Shown here in pieces: positions 49,661 through 60,847 of a DNA stretch of 64,000 nt (the first letter of the stretch is position 1; each line of letters begins with the position of its first letter). The stretch is from Serratia plymuthica NBRC 102599 (GTDB taxonomy: Bacteria > Pseudomonadota > Gammaproteobacteria > Enterobacterales > Enterobacteriaceae): NCBI RefSeq assembly GCF_001590925.1, contig NZ_BCTU01000030.1, positions 29,530-93,529 on the forward strand, in the 5' to 3' direction. The notes beneath the pieces are model-generated. The model was not told the origin of the DNA. It was given only the letters and a program-made list of their open reading frames with translations, and did not search any database. The position numbers and the translations under genes are program-made.

Positions 49661-50134
49661 ATGAAACAGATTACCGCCCACGACCTGACCGCGATGAGCG
49701 AACAGGCTGCCAAAGTGGCGCGCCTGCGCGCGCACCGTACATTACACGAAGAGTTAAGCGATCCGGTACAGCGCTTGGCGATTGCCATGGAGCCGGGCAC
49801 CTATATCCGTCCGCACCGCCATCCGCAAACCTGGGAGCTGCTGACGCCGCTGCGCGGCCGTTTTGTCGTGCTGCAGTTCAACGATGACGGCGTCGTCACC
49901 CAGCGCACGCTGCTCGGCGAAGAAACCAAAGTGCTGGAGATGCCGGCGTTTACCTGGCATGCGGTGCTGTCGGTCGATGCAGGCGGCGTGGTGTTTGAAG
50001 TGAAACAAGGGCCGTATCAGCCGCTGGCGGAAGAAGACTGCATGTCATGGGCGCCGGCGGAAGGCGGTGAGGGCACCGAAGCGGTGATGCGTTGGTATGC
50101 GACCGCACAAATCGGCGACAGTTACGCTCACTGA
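49661..50134 (+). CDS. WbuC-family cupin metalloprotein
   Basis: A 157-residue single-domain cupin. Metal ligands are in YIRPHRHPQTWELLTPLRGRF near residues 47-67 and in the late FTWHAVLS. WbuC family proteins, often found in O-antigen clusters, are of unknown function. Here it stands alone between corA and uvrD, an insertion relative to E. coli, where corA and uvrD are adjacent. Confidence 0.8.
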   Translation: MKQITAHDLTAMSEQAAKVARLRAHRTLHEELSDPVQRLAIAMEPGTYIRPHRHPQTWELLTPLRGRFVVLQFNDDGVVTQRTLLGEETKVLEMPAFTWHAVLSVDAGGVVFEVKQGPYQPLAEEDCMSWAPAEGGEGTEAVMRWYATAQIGDSYAH

Positions 50135-50176
50135 TTTGGCTGATTGCAGGGGGATTTCCCCTGCAACTCGCCTGCC

Positions 50177-52339
50177 TTATACCGTCTCCAGCCGGGCGTA
50201 AGCCGCCACCAGCCACTTGATGCCTTCGCCCGGAAACGCAATTTGCAACCGGCTGTGTTCGCCGCTGCCTTCCAGATTGACGATGGTACCCTCGCCAAAC
50301 TTGGGATGGCGCACCCGCTGGCCAAGCTTGTAGCCGGTGTCGTTTTCGCTGATCGGCGTGCCCATCCGGCGATGATTCACCGGCCGCGATACGCTGGCGC
50401 GCAGCCGCACTTCTTCCACACAGTCTTCCGGCAGTTCGCCGATAAAACGCGAAGGCCGGTGATAAACCTCTTTGCCGTACAAACGGCGCGTTTCGGCATA
50501 GGTCAGCGTCAATTTCTGCATGGCGCGCGTCAGGCCAACGTAGGCCAGCCGGCGCTCTTCTTCCAGTCGGCCGCCTTCGTCCAGCGACATCTGGCTCGGG
50601 AACATCCCCTCTTCCATACCGACGATAAACACCAGCGGAAACTCCAGCCCCTTGGCGGAGTGCAGGGTCATCAGTTGCACCGCATCCTGATAGGCATCGG
50701 CCTGCCCCTCGCCCGCTTCCAGCGCGGCATGTGACAAAAACGCCTGCAGCGGCATCAGATCCTGATCTTCATCCTGATAGCTGTACTGCCGCGTTGCCGT
50801 CACCAGCTCCTCAAGGTTTTCGATACGCGCCTGACCTTTTTCACCCTTTTCCTGCTCATACATGATGAACAGCCCCGAGTCGCGGATCACCCGGTCGGTC
50901 TGCACATGCAGCGGCATATCTGCGGTTTCGTGCGCCAGGGAATCCACCAATTCGGTAAAACGTTGCAGCGCGGACGCCGCACGCCCGGCCAGCACTTTGT
51001 CCTGCAACAGCGCACGGGTAGCCTGCCACAGCGTCAGTTGGCGATCGCGCGCCGTGCGGCGCACTTCGTCCAGCGTTCGGTCGCCAATGCCGCGCGTCGG
51101 GGTATTCACCACGCGCTCAAACGCCGCGTCGTCGTTACGGTTGGCGATCAGCCGCAAATAGGCCAGCGCATCCTTGATTTCCTGACGTTCGAAGAAGCGT
51201 TGCCCGCCATAAATGCGGTACGGCATGGCGGTTTGCAACAGCGCCTCTTCCAGCACGCGCGACTGGGCGTTGCTGCGGTAGAGTATCGCGCAGTCATTCA
51301 GCGCACCGCCGTTTTCCTGCCAGGTTTTGATGCGGCCAACGACAAAGCGCGACTCGTCGAGCTCGTTGAACGCGCAATAGATGGAGATGGGTTCGCCTTC
51401 GGCTCCCTCGGTCCACAGGTTTTTACCCATGCGCCCGCCGTTGTTGGCGATCAGGGTATTGGCGGCCTTCAGAATATTGCTGGTCGAACGGTAGTTCTGT
51501 TCCAGGCGCACGGTTTGCGCGCCGGGGAAATCCTTCAGGAAACGCTGGATGTTTTCCACCTGAGCGCCGCGCCAGCCGTAGATCGACTGGTCGTCGTCGC
51601 CGACGATCATCACGTTGCTGTTATTGCCGGACAGCAGGCGGATCCAGGCGTACTGGATGCTGTTGGTATCCTGGAACTCGTCCACCAATACGTTGGTGAA
51701 GCGCTCACGGTAGTGATTGAGGATATGCGGCTTGTTCAGCCACAGCTCATGGGCGCGCAGCAGCAGCTCGGCAAAATCCACCAGCCCGGCGCGGTCGCAA
51801 GCTTCCTGATAGGCCTGATAGATACGCAACCAGGTCGCTTCCACCGGGTTGTTATAGGTTTCAACGTGCTGCGGGCGCAGGCCCTCGTCTTTTTTGCCGT
51901 TGATGTACCACATCGCCTGACGCGGCGGCCATTGTTTTTCGTCGATATTCAGCGCCTTAACGATGCGCTTCAGCAGGCGAAACTGGTCGTCGCTGTCGAG
52001 GATTTGGAAATCCTGCGGCAGGTTGGCGTCCATATGGTGAGCACGCAACAGCCGGTGAGCCAGGCCGTGGAAAGTACCTATCCACATGCCGCCCTGGCTG
52101 GTGCCAATCAGGTGTTCGATACGATGGCGCATTTCCGCCGCCGCTTTGTTGGTGAACGTCACCGCCATAATCGAATACGGCGAACAGTTCTCTACCGACA
52201 GCAACCAGGCGATGCGATGCACCAGCACCCGGGTTTTACCGCTGCCCGCGCCGGCCAATACCAACAGGTTGCAGCGTGGCGCCGCCACGGCTTCGCGTTG
52301 TTTTTCATTCAGGCTGTCGAGCAGATCGGAAACGTCCAT
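50177..52339 (-). CDS. uvrD: DNA helicase II UvrD
   Basis: A 720-residue superfamily 1 helicase, the same length as E. coli UvrD. Motif I GAGSGKTRVLVHR near residue 30, motif II VDEFQDTN, QSIYGWRGA, EQNYRSTSNIL, TLHSAKGLEFPLVF and VGLTRAMQKL are in the right order; the C-terminal Tudor-like domain ends GEGIKWLVAAYARLE. It acts in nucleotide-excision and mismatch repair. The start MDVSDLLDSL is the family start (a second ATG lies three codons upstream). A LexA box precedes it. Confidence 0.97.
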   Translation of the reverse strand: MDVSDLLDSLNEKQREAVAAPRCNLLVLAGAGSGKTRVLVHRIAWLLSVENCSPYSIMAVTFTNKAAAEMRHRIEHLIGTSQGGMWIGTFHGLAHRLLRAHHMDANLPQDFQILDSDDQFRLLKRIVKALNIDEKQWPPRQAMWYINGKKDEGLRPQHVETYNNPVEATWLRIYQAYQEACDRAGLVDFAELLLRAHELWLNKPHILNHYRERFTNVLVDEFQDTNSIQYAWIRLLSGNNSNVMIVGDDDQSIYGWRGAQVENIQRFLKDFPGAQTVRLEQNYRSTSNILKAANTLIANNGGRMGKNLWTEGAEGEPISIYCAFNELDESRFVVGRIKTWQENGGALNDCAILYRSNAQSRVLEEALLQTAMPYRIYGGQRFFERQEIKDALAYLRLIANRNDDAAFERVVNTPTRGIGDRTLDEVRRTARDRQLTLWQATRALLQDKVLAGRAASALQRFTELVDSLAHETADMPLHVQTDRVIRDSGLFIMYEQEKGEKGQARIENLEELVTATRQYSYQDEDQDLMPLQAFLSHAALEAGEGQADAYQDAVQLMTLHSAKGLEFPLVFIVGMEEGMFPSQMSLDEGGRLEEERRLAYVGLTRAMQKLTLTYAETRRLYGKEVYHRPSRFIGELPEDCVEEVRLRASVSRPVNHRRMGTPISENDTGYKLGQRVRHPKFGEGTIVNLEGSGEHSRLQIAFPGEGIKWLVAAYARLETV

Positions 52340-52387
52340 AGGCACCATTAATTGGTAAGGGAAAACGCGCCTGGGACGCGTTTTCCA

Positions 52388-52403
52388 CTGGGAATTTATA
52401 CAG
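52388..52403 (-). promoter_or_regulatory. LexA (SOS) box upstream of uvrD
   Basis: On the minus strand CTGTATAAATTCCCAG, which has the obligatory CTG-N10-CAG and a TATA-rich first half. It lies 49 bp before the uvrD start and just after the end of yigB. uvrD is an SOS gene in E. coli. Confidence 0.8.
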
Positions 52404-52417
52404 AGTTCTGGCAGGGA

Positions 52418-53134
52418 TTATAACAATGCTGTCAGCGATGCCAACTGCGAAATCTCAATATGTGGCAGCAGGCGGCTGTCCGCGACCTGCATCAGGTTAC
52501 GTTGGCGGTCGTTGATCCAGCAGGCCTGCAGACCTGAGCGCAGCGCCCCGGCGACGTCGGTGGTCAAATCATCGCCAACGTGCAGAATGCGTTCGGCGGG
52601 GACCCCTAACCGTTCCGCGGCCAACCGGTACATGTCCTGATAGGGTTTGGCGCGACCATCCGGCCCGGAACGCAGCACAAACTGGAAGTAACCGTCCAAC
52701 CCGCACAGCGCCGGATCGGCATTGCCATTGGTGATCGCCACCAGTGGGAAACGCTCCCCCAGCGCTTTCAACGTGGCGTGAGTCGCCTCCGGCACCTCGA
52801 TGCGGCTGCGCCACAGCGCAAAGTTCTGCATTGCCGCGTCGGCGCCGAGGGCAGCCTCGGCATCCCGCAACCCCTGACGGCTCAGCGCCAGATGAATGGC
52901 GCGCCAGCGCCACTGGGTGACGTCATGATAAATCTCCGGATCCTGCTCGCGCAGCTCCTGGCGCAGGCGGTGAAAATCCGCCGACTGAAAGTGATTCAAC
53001 CCCGGATGATAATTCTGCAGAAAGGCAACCGACTGCAGCTCGGTCTGCCTGATCACTGGGCGGTTGTCGTACAGCGTGTCGTCCAGATCGAAGGTCAGCG
53101 CCGCCAGCGGGCGCAGCGGACGATAAAAATGCAT
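52418..53134 (-). CDS. yigB: HAD phosphatase YigB (riboflavin pathway)
   Basis: A 238-residue HAD enzyme, the same length as E. coli YigB. Motif [17 protein letters not shown] near residue 14, motif [11 protein letters not shown], and [13 protein letters not shown] for motif IV. It dephosphorylates 5-amino-6-(5-phosphoribitylamino)uracil among others. The ATG overlaps the xerC stop (TGATG), which sets the start; the frame is open further upstream inside xerC. Confidence 0.93.
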   Translation of the reverse strand: MHFYRPLRPLAALTFDLDDTLYDNRPVIRQTELQSVAFLQNYHPGLNHFQSADFHRLRQELREQDPEIYHDVTQWRWRAIHLALSRQGLRDAEAALGADAAMQNFALWRSRIEVPEATHATLKALGERFPLVAITNGNADPALCGLDGYFQFVLRSGPDGRAKPYQDMYRLAAERLGVPAERILHVGDDLTTDVAGALRSGLQACWINDRQRNLMQVADSRLLPHIEISQLASLTALL

Positions 53135-54045
53135 CAGGATTTCCCCCGTTTGGCGCGCGGATGCGCAGCATCGTACACGTTCGCCAGATGTTGAAAGTCG
53201 AGGTGGGTATAGATTTGGGTGGTGGTGAGATTGGCGTGGCCGAGCAGTTCCTGCACAGCACGCAGATCGCCGCTCGACTCCAGCATATGGGTCGCAAACG
53301 AGTGACGCAGCTTGTGCGGATGAATATGGCTGTTGACGCCCTGCTTGACGCCCCACTCGGCAAAACGCTTTTGCACGTTGCGGGTCGAGATGCGTTTTCC
53401 CTGATTGGACAGGAACATCGCGTCGTCTGCCGGGCCGAACAGGTCACGCATCGCCAACCAGTGCTCCAGCCAGGTAACGGCGGTGCGGCCAATCGGCAGT
53501 TTGCGTTCTTTGCTGCCCTTGCCCAGCACCCAGATATCACCGGCGGCCAGATCGACATGGCGGCAATCCAGCCCCACCAGCTCCGACAGACGCAACCCGG
53601 CGCCGTACATCACCTCCAGCATGGCGCGATCGCGCACCGCCAGCGGATCGTTAAGATCGATATTCAACAGCTGATTCATTTCATCGACATCGATATTTTT
53701 CGGCAGATGACGACCGCTGCGTGGCGTTCGGATACCTTTGGCGGGATTGGCGATCAACGCGCCCTGGCTAACCTGCCAGTCGAGAAAACTGCGCAACGCC
53801 GACAAGCGCAGCGCAAGGCTGGAAGACTGCAGGCCCGCACGTTTACTGCGTGCCGCCAGCATGCGGACTTTGGCGGCGTCCAGCGCCGGCCATTCGGTCA
53901 CGCCCATCTCCTGCGCCAGCGCCATCAGCGCCTGCAGTTGGCGAGAATAGCTGAGCTGAGTGAGCGGGCTGAGCTGACGCTCAACCTTCAGATAGCGCAG
54001 GAAAGCGTCCACCGGCCGTTGCAGGCTGGCCGCTACCGGGGTCAT
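53134..54045 (-). CDS. xerC: Site-specific tyrosine recombinase XerC
   Basis: A 303-residue recombinase (E. coli 298). N-terminal SAM-like core-binding domain; the catalytic set is R in [14 protein letters not shown] in the beta-hairpin [15 protein letters not shown] in [17 protein letters not shown] in [13 protein letters not shown] and the nucleophile Y in IYTHLDF. With XerD it resolves chromosome dimers at dif. Overlaps yigA by four bases at the start and yigB by one at the end. Confidence 0.96.
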   Translation of the reverse strand: MTPVAASLQRPVDAFLRYLKVERQLSPLTQLSYSRQLQALMALAQEMGVTEWPALDAAKVRMLAARSKRAGLQSSSLALRLSALRSFLDWQVSQGALIANPAKGIRTPRSGRHLPKNIDVDEMNQLLNIDLNDPLAVRDRAMLEVMYGAGLRLSELVGLDCRHVDLAAGDIWVLGKGSKERKLPIGRTAVTWLEHWLAMRDLFGPADDAMFLSNQGKRISTRNVQKRFAEWGVKQGVNSHIHPHKLRHSFATHMLESSGDLRAVQELLGHANLTTTQIYTHLDFQHLANVYDAAHPRAKRGKS

Positions 54046-54746
54046 GCTCGTTCTATCCAGCGTTCCAGCAGTTCAGGCAGCATGCGCGCCAGCTGATTGA
54101 GCATCACGGTACCCATGCCCTGCTGATAGTGTTGCGTATCGCGGCTACTGAAAATCACCATGCCCAGTTCGCCGTCTTCGCCCAACATCGACAACGCGAC
54201 CGAGCCAACCAGCTTGGCCTGCGGCAACAGCAGCAACAGTTCGGGGCCATTCAGGCTACCGAGGTAATGCTGTTGGTCACCCAGGCGCTGAATGCGCAGC
54301 GGTTCAAACGACGAACGCGTCAGGGCGAGATGGGTGAAGTCGGAAGGCGCGCCGATTTTCCAGCTTTCGGAAAACAGGCGGATGTTGGCGCCGGCCAAAC
54401 CGAAACCACGCGCCCAGCGTTGCAGGCGGTTGAGCATGTCTTGCAGACTGCTGGCGGTAGCCAGATTGGCCTGCAGATGCAGCAAGCTGGCAAACAGCGT
54501 TTCATTGGCGCTGGCCTGCTCCATCAATAGGGTGATCTCTTCTTCGAGCCGGCCAATATGGTTGCGCTGGCGGGCCAGATGCCACTCGACCAGCGACACG
54601 GTTCCGCGAACGGGATGGGGGACGCGCATCTGTTCAACCAAACGCGCGTTGCGAATAAAGAAATCCGGGTTTTGCAGCAAAAACTGCATTACGGCGTCGT
54701 CATCAAGCTCAATGCCCGTGACAGCCTGGTCCTCAACACTCTTCAT
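54042..54746 (-). CDS. yigA: DUF484 family protein YigA
   Basis: A 234-residue protein (E. coli YigA 235) with an N-terminal helical region ([37 protein letters not shown]) followed by a GAF-like domain. Function unknown. It lies between dapF and xerC with 4-bp overlaps on both sides, as in E. coli. Confidence 0.92.
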   Translation of the reverse strand: MKSVEDQAVTGIELDDDAVMQFLLQNPDFFIRNARLVEQMRVPHPVRGTVSLVEWHLARQRNHIGRLEEEITLLMEQASANETLFASLLHLQANLATASSLQDMLNRLQRWARGFGLAGANIRLFSESWKIGAPSDFTHLALTRSSFEPLRIQRLGDQQHYLGSLNGPELLLLLPQAKLVGSVALSMLGEDGELGMVIFSSRDTQHYQQGMGTVMLNQLARMLPELLERWIERA

Positions 54747-55567
54747 AGATGAATAAATCCGTCATATACATGGGTTGCCGGACCGGTCATAAACAGCGGA
54801 TTGCCCGGCCCTTTCCAGCGAATATGCAGGCTGCCGCCCGGCAGTTCTACATGCACCTCTTCTGACAGCAATTCTTGTTGAATCCCCACTGCCACTGCCG
54901 CACAAGCGCCGCTGCCGCAGGCCTGCGTTTCACCGGCGCCGCGCTCATAAACCCGCAGCTTGATATGTTCACGACTGACGATTTGCATAAAACCGATATT
55001 GGCCCGTTCCGGGAAACGCTCGTGCCCTTCCAGCACTGGCCCAAGCAGCTCTACCTTGGCGGTTTTTACATCATCCACCTGTAAAACACAATGCGGATTG
55101 CCCATCGACACCACGCCGCACAGCACCGTATGTTCCGCCGCACGCATGATGTATGTCCTTTCCTCTTTGGTGGCACGAAACGGCACAGCCTGAGGATCAA
55201 AATTCGGTTCGCCCATATTCACGCACACCAGATCGTCGTCGGTGACGCTGAGCACCATGCGTCCGGTTTGGGTGCTGACGCGGATGTCGCGTTTGTTGGT
55301 CAACCCTTTCAGCCGCACAAAGCGGGCGAAACAGCGGGCGCCGTTACCGCACTGCGCCACTTCACTGCCGTCGGCGTTGAAAATGCGATAGTGGAAATCA
55401 AGTTCCGGATCGTAAGGCGGTTCTACCACCAGCATCTGGTCAAAGCCAACGCCCAAGTGCCGATCGGCCAATCGGCGGATCAGTTCAGGTGAAAAATAGA
55501 CATTCTGTGTAACGGCATCGACCACCATAAAGTCGTTGCCCAGACCGTGCATTTTGGAGAACTGCAT
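54743..55567 (-). CDS. dapF: Diaminopimelate epimerase DapF
   Basis: A 274-residue enzyme, the same length as E. coli. The two catalytic cysteines are in [14 protein letters not shown] near residue 73 and in [14 protein letters not shown] near 217. It converts LL- to meso-diaminopimelate for lysine and peptidoglycan. It overlaps yigA by four bases and follows lptM. Confidence 0.97.
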   Translation of the reverse strand: MQFSKMHGLGNDFMVVDAVTQNVYFSPELIRRLADRHLGVGFDQMLVVEPPYDPELDFHYRIFNADGSEVAQCGNGARCFARFVRLKGLTNKRDIRVSTQTGRMVLSVTDDDLVCVNMGEPNFDPQAVPFRATKEERTYIMRAAEHTVLCGVVSMGNPHCVLQVDDVKTAKVELLGPVLEGHERFPERANIGFMQIVSREHIKLRVYERGAGETQACGSGACAAVAVGIQQELLSEEVHVELPGGSLHIRWKGPGNPLFMTGPATHVYDGFIHL

Positions 55568-55663
55568 ATCATACTCCGCTATCTGGACGCGCTATCCGTC
55601 TTGGGTTTGCGGTGACGCCCCGCCACCGCAAATCAGGTGTTACTGGTCGCTCATCGACGGTTT

Positions 55664-55849
55664 TTACTGAGAGACAGAGGTTTCCTGCTGATTTTTCTGT
55701 ACCTGATCGCCCGTTTGAACCTGAGAGGCGGGTTTCTTAGTACCCGGTTCATCCGAAGGGAAATACAACGGGCCTTTCAGACCGCAGCCAGAGAGCCCGG
55801 CAAGCAGAACTGCCATCAGCGCATAGCGTAGTTGTTTTTTCATTTGCAT
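55664..55849 (-). CDS. lptM: LPS translocon maturation lipoprotein LptM (YifL)
   Basis: A 61-residue lipoprotein. The lipobox LSGCGLKGPLYFP is the hallmark of LptM: the lipidated cysteine and the following GLKGPLYFP are strongly conserved. The rest is a flexible Gln/Lys/Thr tail. LptM assists disulphide maturation of LptD in the outer-membrane LPS translocon. The first ATG (55849) is five bases after AGG; a second two codons on is possible. Upstream of dapF. Confidence 0.9.
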   Translation of the reverse strand: MQMKKQLRYALMAVLLAGLSGCGLKGPLYFPSDEPGTKKPASQVQTGDQVQKNQQETSVSQ

Positions 55850-55921
55850 TAATGCCTGTAATTCATGCGTCCAAGATCTCTATAATCGCAGGTGGATCAT
55901 GAAAAGCAATAGGAATTGATT

Positions 55922-56242
55922 ATGAACGACAGTGAGTTTCACCAGTTGGCTGACCAACTGATGCTTAATATTGAAGAGACACTGGACGATTTTGACGGCG
56001 ATGCGGACATCGATTACGAAACTAACGGCGGCGTAATGACGTTAAGTTTCGAAAATGGCACCAAAATTGTGATCAACCGTCAGGAGCCGTTGCATCAGGT
56101 GTGGCTGGCAACCAAAACCGGCGGCTATCACTTTAACTACCGGGACGGCGCCTGGTTCTGCGATCGCAGCGATCGCGGATTCTACCCGTTGCTCAGCGAA
56201 GCGGCCAGCGCACAGGCCGGCGAAGACGTGCATTTTGCCTGA
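55922..56242 (+). CDS. cyaY: Iron-sulfur cluster assembly regulator CyaY (frataxin)
   Basis: A 106-residue frataxin, the same length as E. coli. The acidic first helix ([16 protein letters not shown]) that binds iron is followed by sheet strands including [14 protein letters not shown] and GYHFNY. It regulates IscS. It is divergent from lptM and convergent with cyaA. The ATG at 55922 follows AATAGGAATTG. Confidence 0.95.
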   Translation: MNDSEFHQLADQLMLNIEETLDDFDGDADIDYETNGGVMTLSFENGTKIVINRQEPLHQVWLATKTGGYHFNYRDGAWFCDRSDRGFYPLLSEAASAQAGEDVHFA

Positions 56243-56277
56243 TAAGCCGCTGATTCCGTGGGGCCTGCCCTACGGAA

Positions 56278-58830
56278 TCAATGCAACTGGAATTGCTGTT
56301 TCAGCGGCTGAGCGGCGCCATCGGCCAAGGTAACGCACAGGCTCGACAGGACATTGCTGCGGAACGGGATCACCTGGGTACGACCATCCAGCTGAACTAT
56401 CTGGTAGAACTGCGGCAGGTTGAAGTTGATAAAGCTGGAACCGTAAGTGAAGCGATCGTGTGAAGAAGAATAGAAACGGCTCACGTCACGCACCAACTCC
56501 TCTTTACTGCCTTCACAATGGTGGTAAACCTCCACCCGGTTAGACTCATCCAGAATATAGATGTTAAAGCCTTTATCGTCCGACGTGTCTTCGAAGAAGA
56601 ACTGAATGATCCCCTCACTGGCGAAACCATCCACTACCGGCGGCAAGTGCACCTGATCGGTTTCCACTTTGATCGACAGGCCGTGCAATTTGTTGTTGGA
56701 AATGGCGCCGTAGAATTCCACCGCGTTCTCCAGCTTTTGCACCGATACGCTCAGGCGCTCAAAGAACAGGCCCCAGGTCTGGCCGGCGACGCGCACCGCT
56801 TTGAAACGGCCCGGTTCCAGGCGTGTGCTGGACAAACGCAGCTCTATGCATTCCGACACCAGTTGCTGTATGCGGGTACGGATAAGACCGCGCAGGTGCT
56901 GGCTGTAGCAGAACACTTCTACCGATTCCGGTGGCGCGGCGTCCTGATGCATTTTACCGAGAATGGTCTTCAGCGCTTCCAGCACCGATTGCTCGCCGCT
57001 GAAATGCAGGGTACGCACTTCGTTCCATGAGTTGCGGTACAGCAGATCGATACTGCCCACCAGGCATTGCTGCTGCTGGCCGAAGCTGAACACGTCGAGC
57101 TTGCGGAAATCGAAATGCACCACCTGGTTGCGGAAGGCGGCGGTTGGATCGTTTTCCAGATTGACGATAATCGCCAGATGGCGAATTTCGCACGGGCTGT
57201 ACAACGCTTTCGGTGTCGGTGCCGCCAGGCGCAGCGGGAAGTGATGCGATACGTCGGCTACCAGTTCCTGCAGTTTGGCCGTGTCGCACAAGTTGCCGCT
57301 CTTGATGTGCAGGCGGGTCTGCGGCGTCAGCAGGCCGTTGAAATAGGCCCAGGCCACCAGCTTGTTCAGGTAGCGGTTATATTCCAGCGGTTGGTGGCTG
57401 ACGATGGAATCCATCGCCGGCGCCTGATTGTACAGATACCAACCGGTGCGGTTGGCGCGGCCAATCGGCACATGAATAAAGGTTAAGTCGTTTTCCGACA
57501 GGTCCGGTGAGATCTGCGGATTCACCAGCGTTACCTTGCCGGGCAGGGCTTCAAACGCCGCATACAGCTTGCGGGTGAGCACACCGATATCCTGCGGGCT
57601 GGCGCTGACGCTGAGGTTGTTACGCCGCGCGAAGCGGATCAGGTTGCGGTAACTTTGCATCATCGCATCCAGCAGCTCGTTGTGCGCTTCACGCACCCGT
57701 TCGATCTTCCAGTTGGCGCGGTTATCCAGGATAGCCAGGCGCTCTTCGTCCCAGCCCCATTCGCTGACCAACTGGCTAAGGATTTCGCGGCGCCAGCCGA
57801 CGCAGGCGTTAGCGCGCGACAGTTTTTCGCAGACTTTCAGATAGAAACAGCGGCGGACGAGATCGAGGCGGGTGGTGTCGTTGATTTGGTTCAGATAATG
57901 CGTAACGCGTTCGAGCATCATGCAGTAGGAGTCGAGCCCGAAGCAGACGATCTCGCCTTCATGCAGGCGGTGTTTAATGTCCATCGCCAGCAGTTGGGTA
58001 TTCGGGTATTCCCAGGAATAGGCTTCCAGCAGCAAGGTCTTCAGCACGGCCTTGTAAGGCGAATCGATGCTCTTGTACAACTGCCACAGGCTGGCGCCAA
58101 AATATTCTTCCGCCGACAGCGTGCTCAGGCCGCCGAGATCCAGCCATTCGTTCGGCGTCAACGCGCCTTGCGAATACAGCGACAGCACATACTCATCGTA
58201 ATGCGCTTCTTCTTCGCCCGGCACCATGTTCCACAAAATACGTTTGCCGGCCAGGCGCACCGCGGTGCGGTAAAACTCGTCCAGCAGCAGGATATGTTGG
58301 GTGGATCCGCAGTTTTCGCCACCCAGGCTGCCGCTTTCGTTATGGCGGAAGCGGTTTTCATCGATCAGGAAGAAGCTGACTTCTACGCCCATCGACGCCG
58401 ACCATTTTTCCAGCAGGCTGCATTTTTCCTGCAGACGGCTACGCTCTTCGTTATCCAGCCAGGACTGATGGCACACCCAGATGTCGAGATCCGAGCTGCA
58501 GCTTTGGCCGATAGACGACGTGCTGCCCATGGAGTAAACGCCGGTAATCGGCAGCTCACCGCTGGCCAGCTTATCAAACGGGCTGCCCCATTTGTCTTCT
58601 AAATCGTTGAGGTAATCTTGCTGGGTTTCATCAGGCGTGTAGAGGCAAACGCCGTGGGGAACGTTACCGTTCAGATAGCCCGGCATCAGTGGGTGATGGT
58701 GGTGCAGTAAGGTAGGCAGCAGACTGTATACCCGTTGAAACGCGGGCTTCATGGCCGCTAGGGCGCGATCGACTCGTAATTGGTTGATCGCATCCAGTCT
58801 CTGCTTCAGTGTCTCGATGTAGAGGTACAA
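56278..58830 (-). CDS. cyaA: Class I adenylate cyclase CyaA (TTG start)
   Basis: An 850-residue adenylate cyclase (E. coli 848). The nucleotidyltransferase active site is [20 protein letters not shown] near residues 98-117 with the DLD aspartates; the C-terminal regulatory half includes [16 protein letters not shown] and the phosphorylated-EIIA-responsive region. Comparison with E. coli puts the start at TTG 58830 ([13 protein letters not shown]), the same rare start that E. coli uses and one that keeps expression low. The upstream in-frame ATG at 58911 would add 27 unsupported residues. It makes cAMP under PTS control. Confidence 0.95.
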   Translation of the reverse strand: MYLYIETLKQRLDAINQLRVDRALAAMKPAFQRVYSLLPTLLHHHHPLMPGYLNGNVPHGVCLYTPDETQQDYLNDLEDKWGSPFDKLASGELPITGVYSMGSTSSIGQSCSSDLDIWVCHQSWLDNEERSRLQEKCSLLEKWSASMGVEVSFFLIDENRFRHNESGSLGGENCGSTQHILLLDEFYRTAVRLAGKRILWNMVPGEEEAHYDEYVLSLYSQGALTPNEWLDLGGLSTLSAEEYFGASLWQLYKSIDSPYKAVLKTLLLEAYSWEYPNTQLLAMDIKHRLHEGEIVCFGLDSYCMMLERVTHYLNQINDTTRLDLVRRCFYLKVCEKLSRANACVGWRREILSQLVSEWGWDEERLAILDNRANWKIERVREAHNELLDAMMQSYRNLIRFARRNNLSVSASPQDIGVLTRKLYAAFEALPGKVTLVNPQISPDLSENDLTFIHVPIGRANRTGWYLYNQAPAMDSIVSHQPLEYNRYLNKLVAWAYFNGLLTPQTRLHIKSGNLCDTAKLQELVADVSHHFPLRLAAPTPKALYSPCEIRHLAIIVNLENDPTAAFRNQVVHFDFRKLDVFSFGQQQQCLVGSIDLLYRNSWNEVRTLHFSGEQSVLEALKTILGKMHQDAAPPESVEVFCYSQHLRGLIRTRIQQLVSECIELRLSSTRLEPGRFKAVRVAGQTWGLFFERLSVSVQKLENAVEFYGAISNNKLHGLSIKVETDQVHLPPVVDGFASEGIIQFFFEDTSDDKGFNIYILDESNRVEVYHHCEGSKEELVRDVSRFYSSSHDRFTYGSSFINFNLPQFYQIVQLDGRTQVIPFRSNVLSSLCVTLADGAAQPLKQQFQLH

Positions 58831-59145
58831 GACGTCTCGCCTGATTATCCCGGTGTTTAGAAAAAACCCGTATTCCATAAGCGCCGTTAGTGTTGGAAGA
58901 ATATTTGGCAACTTATTGTTGGAAACGTGATCAATTTAACACCTTGCTGATTGACCGTAAAGGAGGTAACGCTCCACTATTATTGTAGCGCTTCTCTAAA
59001 CGATTTACCCGCAGTGTCAACTGCCCCAAAATACATCACACGTCCCGTTGATTCCGTTGTCCTTTCTTCGCCTGTGGCTTCTTGCACTGACAGTTTTCGC
59101 ACTCAGTGGTAGGATGAACGGCGAATTATAAAAACGGTAACAAGC
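58831..59145. promoter_or_regulatory. Divergent cyaA/hemC control region with CRP site
   Basis: A 315-bp gene-free region. The CRP site CGTGATCAATTTAACA (58926-58941; minus strand TGTTAAATTGATCACG) is essentially the E. coli cyaA P2 CRP site, through which cAMP-CRP represses cyaA. For hemC a plausible sigma-70 promoter on the plus strand is CTGACA (59087-59092), 17 bp, TAGGAT (59110-59115). Confidence 0.75.
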
Positions 59146-60087
59146 ATGTTAGACAAAATTATTCGAATTGCCACCCGACAAAGCCCGCTAGCACTCTGGC
59201 AAGCACATTATGTGCAACAGCGCCTGATGGCCAGCCACCCCGGCCTGCAGGTTGAACTGGTGCCAATGGTCACAAAGGGCGACATTATTCTGGATACGCC
59301 GCTGGCGAAAGTCGGCGGTAAAGGCCTGTTTGTTAAAGAACTTGAGTTGGCGTTGCTGGAAGGCCGCGCCGATATCGCCGTCCATTCGATGAAAGACGTC
59401 CCGATAGATTTCCCCACCGGCCTGGGCCTGGTGACCATTTGCGAGCGTGACGATCCGCGCGACGCCTTTGTTTCCAATCGTTTCGCCTCGTTCGATCAGT
59501 TGCCGCAGGGCAGCGTGGTTGGCACCTCAAGCCTGCGCCGTCAGAGCCAGTTGCGCGAACGCCGGCCGGATTTGATCGTGCGCGATTTGCGCGGCAACGT
59601 CGGTACCCGCCTGGCCAAGCTGGATAACGGTGATTACGACGCCATTATTCTGGCGGTCGCCGGGTTGAAACGCCTGGGGCTGGAGCAACGTATCCGCAGC
59701 CCATTGAGCCCCGAAGAGTGCCTGCCGGCCGTCGGTCAGGGCGCGGTGGGCATCGAATGCCGCCTCGACGATGACGCCACGCGTGCGCTGCTCGCACCGC
59801 TCAATCACGCCGCAACCGATATCCGCGTGCGCGCTGAACGGGCGATGAATACGCGGCTGGAAGGCGGCTGTCAGGTACCGATCGGCAGCTATGCCGAACT
59901 GGAAGGCGACAGCCTGTGGCTGAGAGCCTTGGTCGGCTCACCGGACGGCAGCCAGATGGTGCGCGGCGAACGTCGCGGCCCGGCGGCCCTGGCCGAACAA
60001 ATGGGCGTTGAGCTGGCGGAAGAACTGCTGGCGCGTGGCGCACGTGAAATCCTGCATGACGTTTATCAGGGAAATCCCCCGGCATGA
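59146..60087 (+). CDS. hemC: Hydroxymethylbilane synthase HemC
   Basis: A 313-residue porphobilinogen deaminase, the same length as E. coli. [42 protein letters not shown] and the cofactor-attachment cysteine in EGGCQVPIG near residue 242. It condenses four porphobilinogens to hydroxymethylbilane in haem synthesis. Overlaps hemD by four bases; divergent from cyaA as in E. coli. Confidence 0.97.
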   Translation: MLDKIIRIATRQSPLALWQAHYVQQRLMASHPGLQVELVPMVTKGDIILDTPLAKVGGKGLFVKELELALLEGRADIAVHSMKDVPIDFPTGLGLVTICERDDPRDAFVSNRFASFDQLPQGSVVGTSSLRRQSQLRERRPDLIVRDLRGNVGTRLAKLDNGDYDAIILAVAGLKRLGLEQRIRSPLSPEECLPAVGQGAVGIECRLDDDATRALLAPLNHAATDIRVRAERAMNTRLEGGCQVPIGSYAELEGDSLWLRALVGSPDGSQMVRGERRGPAALAEQMGVELAEELLARGAREILHDVYQGNPPA

Positions 60088-60824
60088 CGATTCTGGTAAC
60101 CCGCCCTTCTCCTTTTGGAGAACAACTGGTGAGCCGCCTGCGCGCACTCGGCCGGGTTGCCTATCATGCCCCGTTGATCGATTTCGCCCCTGGCCGCGAT
60201 CTGCCCAAACTGCCGCAGGCGTTGCAGCAACTCAATGATGGCGATCTGGTATTTGTCGTGTCGCAGCATTCGGTGAACTACGCCAATTCGGTCATTGGCC
60301 GTGCCGGGCTGACATGGCCGGCGCGCCTGACCTATTATGCCATTGGCCGGGCAACCGGGCTGGCGATGCACCGCATCAGCAGCCTGCCGGTGGAGTACCC
60401 GCGCGAGCAGCAGATCAGCGAAACGCTGTTGCTGCTGCCGGCGTTGCAGAAGCTGGACGGCAAGCAGGCGCTTATCCTGCGCGGCAACGGCGGGCGCGAG
60501 TTGCTCGGCGACCGGTTGAGCGAGCGTGGTGCCAACGTCAGCTATTATGAATGTTATCAACGCAGCCCGGTGCACTATGATGGCAGTGAGCAAAGCGCCC
60601 ACTGGCAACGCGCCGGTGTTGATACGCTGGTCGTCACCAGCGGTGAAATGTTACAACAGCTCTATACTTTAGTTCCTGACTACTATCGTTCTTCGTGGCT
60701 ATTACGTTGCCGCCTGGTCGTAGTGAGTGAACGCCTGGCTACCCTCGCCCAGGAATTGGGCTGGAGCATGATTCGGGTAGCTGATAACGCCGATAATGAC
60801 GCGCTGATCCGCGCGCTACAATAA
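60084..60824 (+). CDS. hemD: Uroporphyrinogen-III synthase HemD
   Basis: A 246-residue enzyme, the same length as E. coli. Starts [15 protein letters not shown]; two Rossmann-like lobes with [14 protein letters not shown] and [12 protein letters not shown] typical of the divergent HemD family. It cyclises and inverts ring D of hydroxymethylbilane to make uroporphyrinogen III. Coupled to hemC. Confidence 0.95.
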   Translation: MTILVTRPSPFGEQLVSRLRALGRVAYHAPLIDFAPGRDLPKLPQALQQLNDGDLVFVVSQHSVNYANSVIGRAGLTWPARLTYYAIGRATGLAMHRISSLPVEYPREQQISETLLLLPALQKLDGKQALILRGNGGRELLGDRLSERGANVSYYECYQRSPVHYDGSEQSAHWQRAGVDTLVVTSGEMLQQLYTLVPDYYRSSWLLRCRLVVVSERLATLAQELGWSMIRVADNADNDALIRALQ

Positions 60825-60847
60825 ACCTGACTATGGGATGTACCACT

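Noticed and set aside
58831..58911. ATG start at 58911 for cyaA
   Set aside because: It adds 27 residues absent from E. coli CyaA, whose known start is the equivalent TTG.
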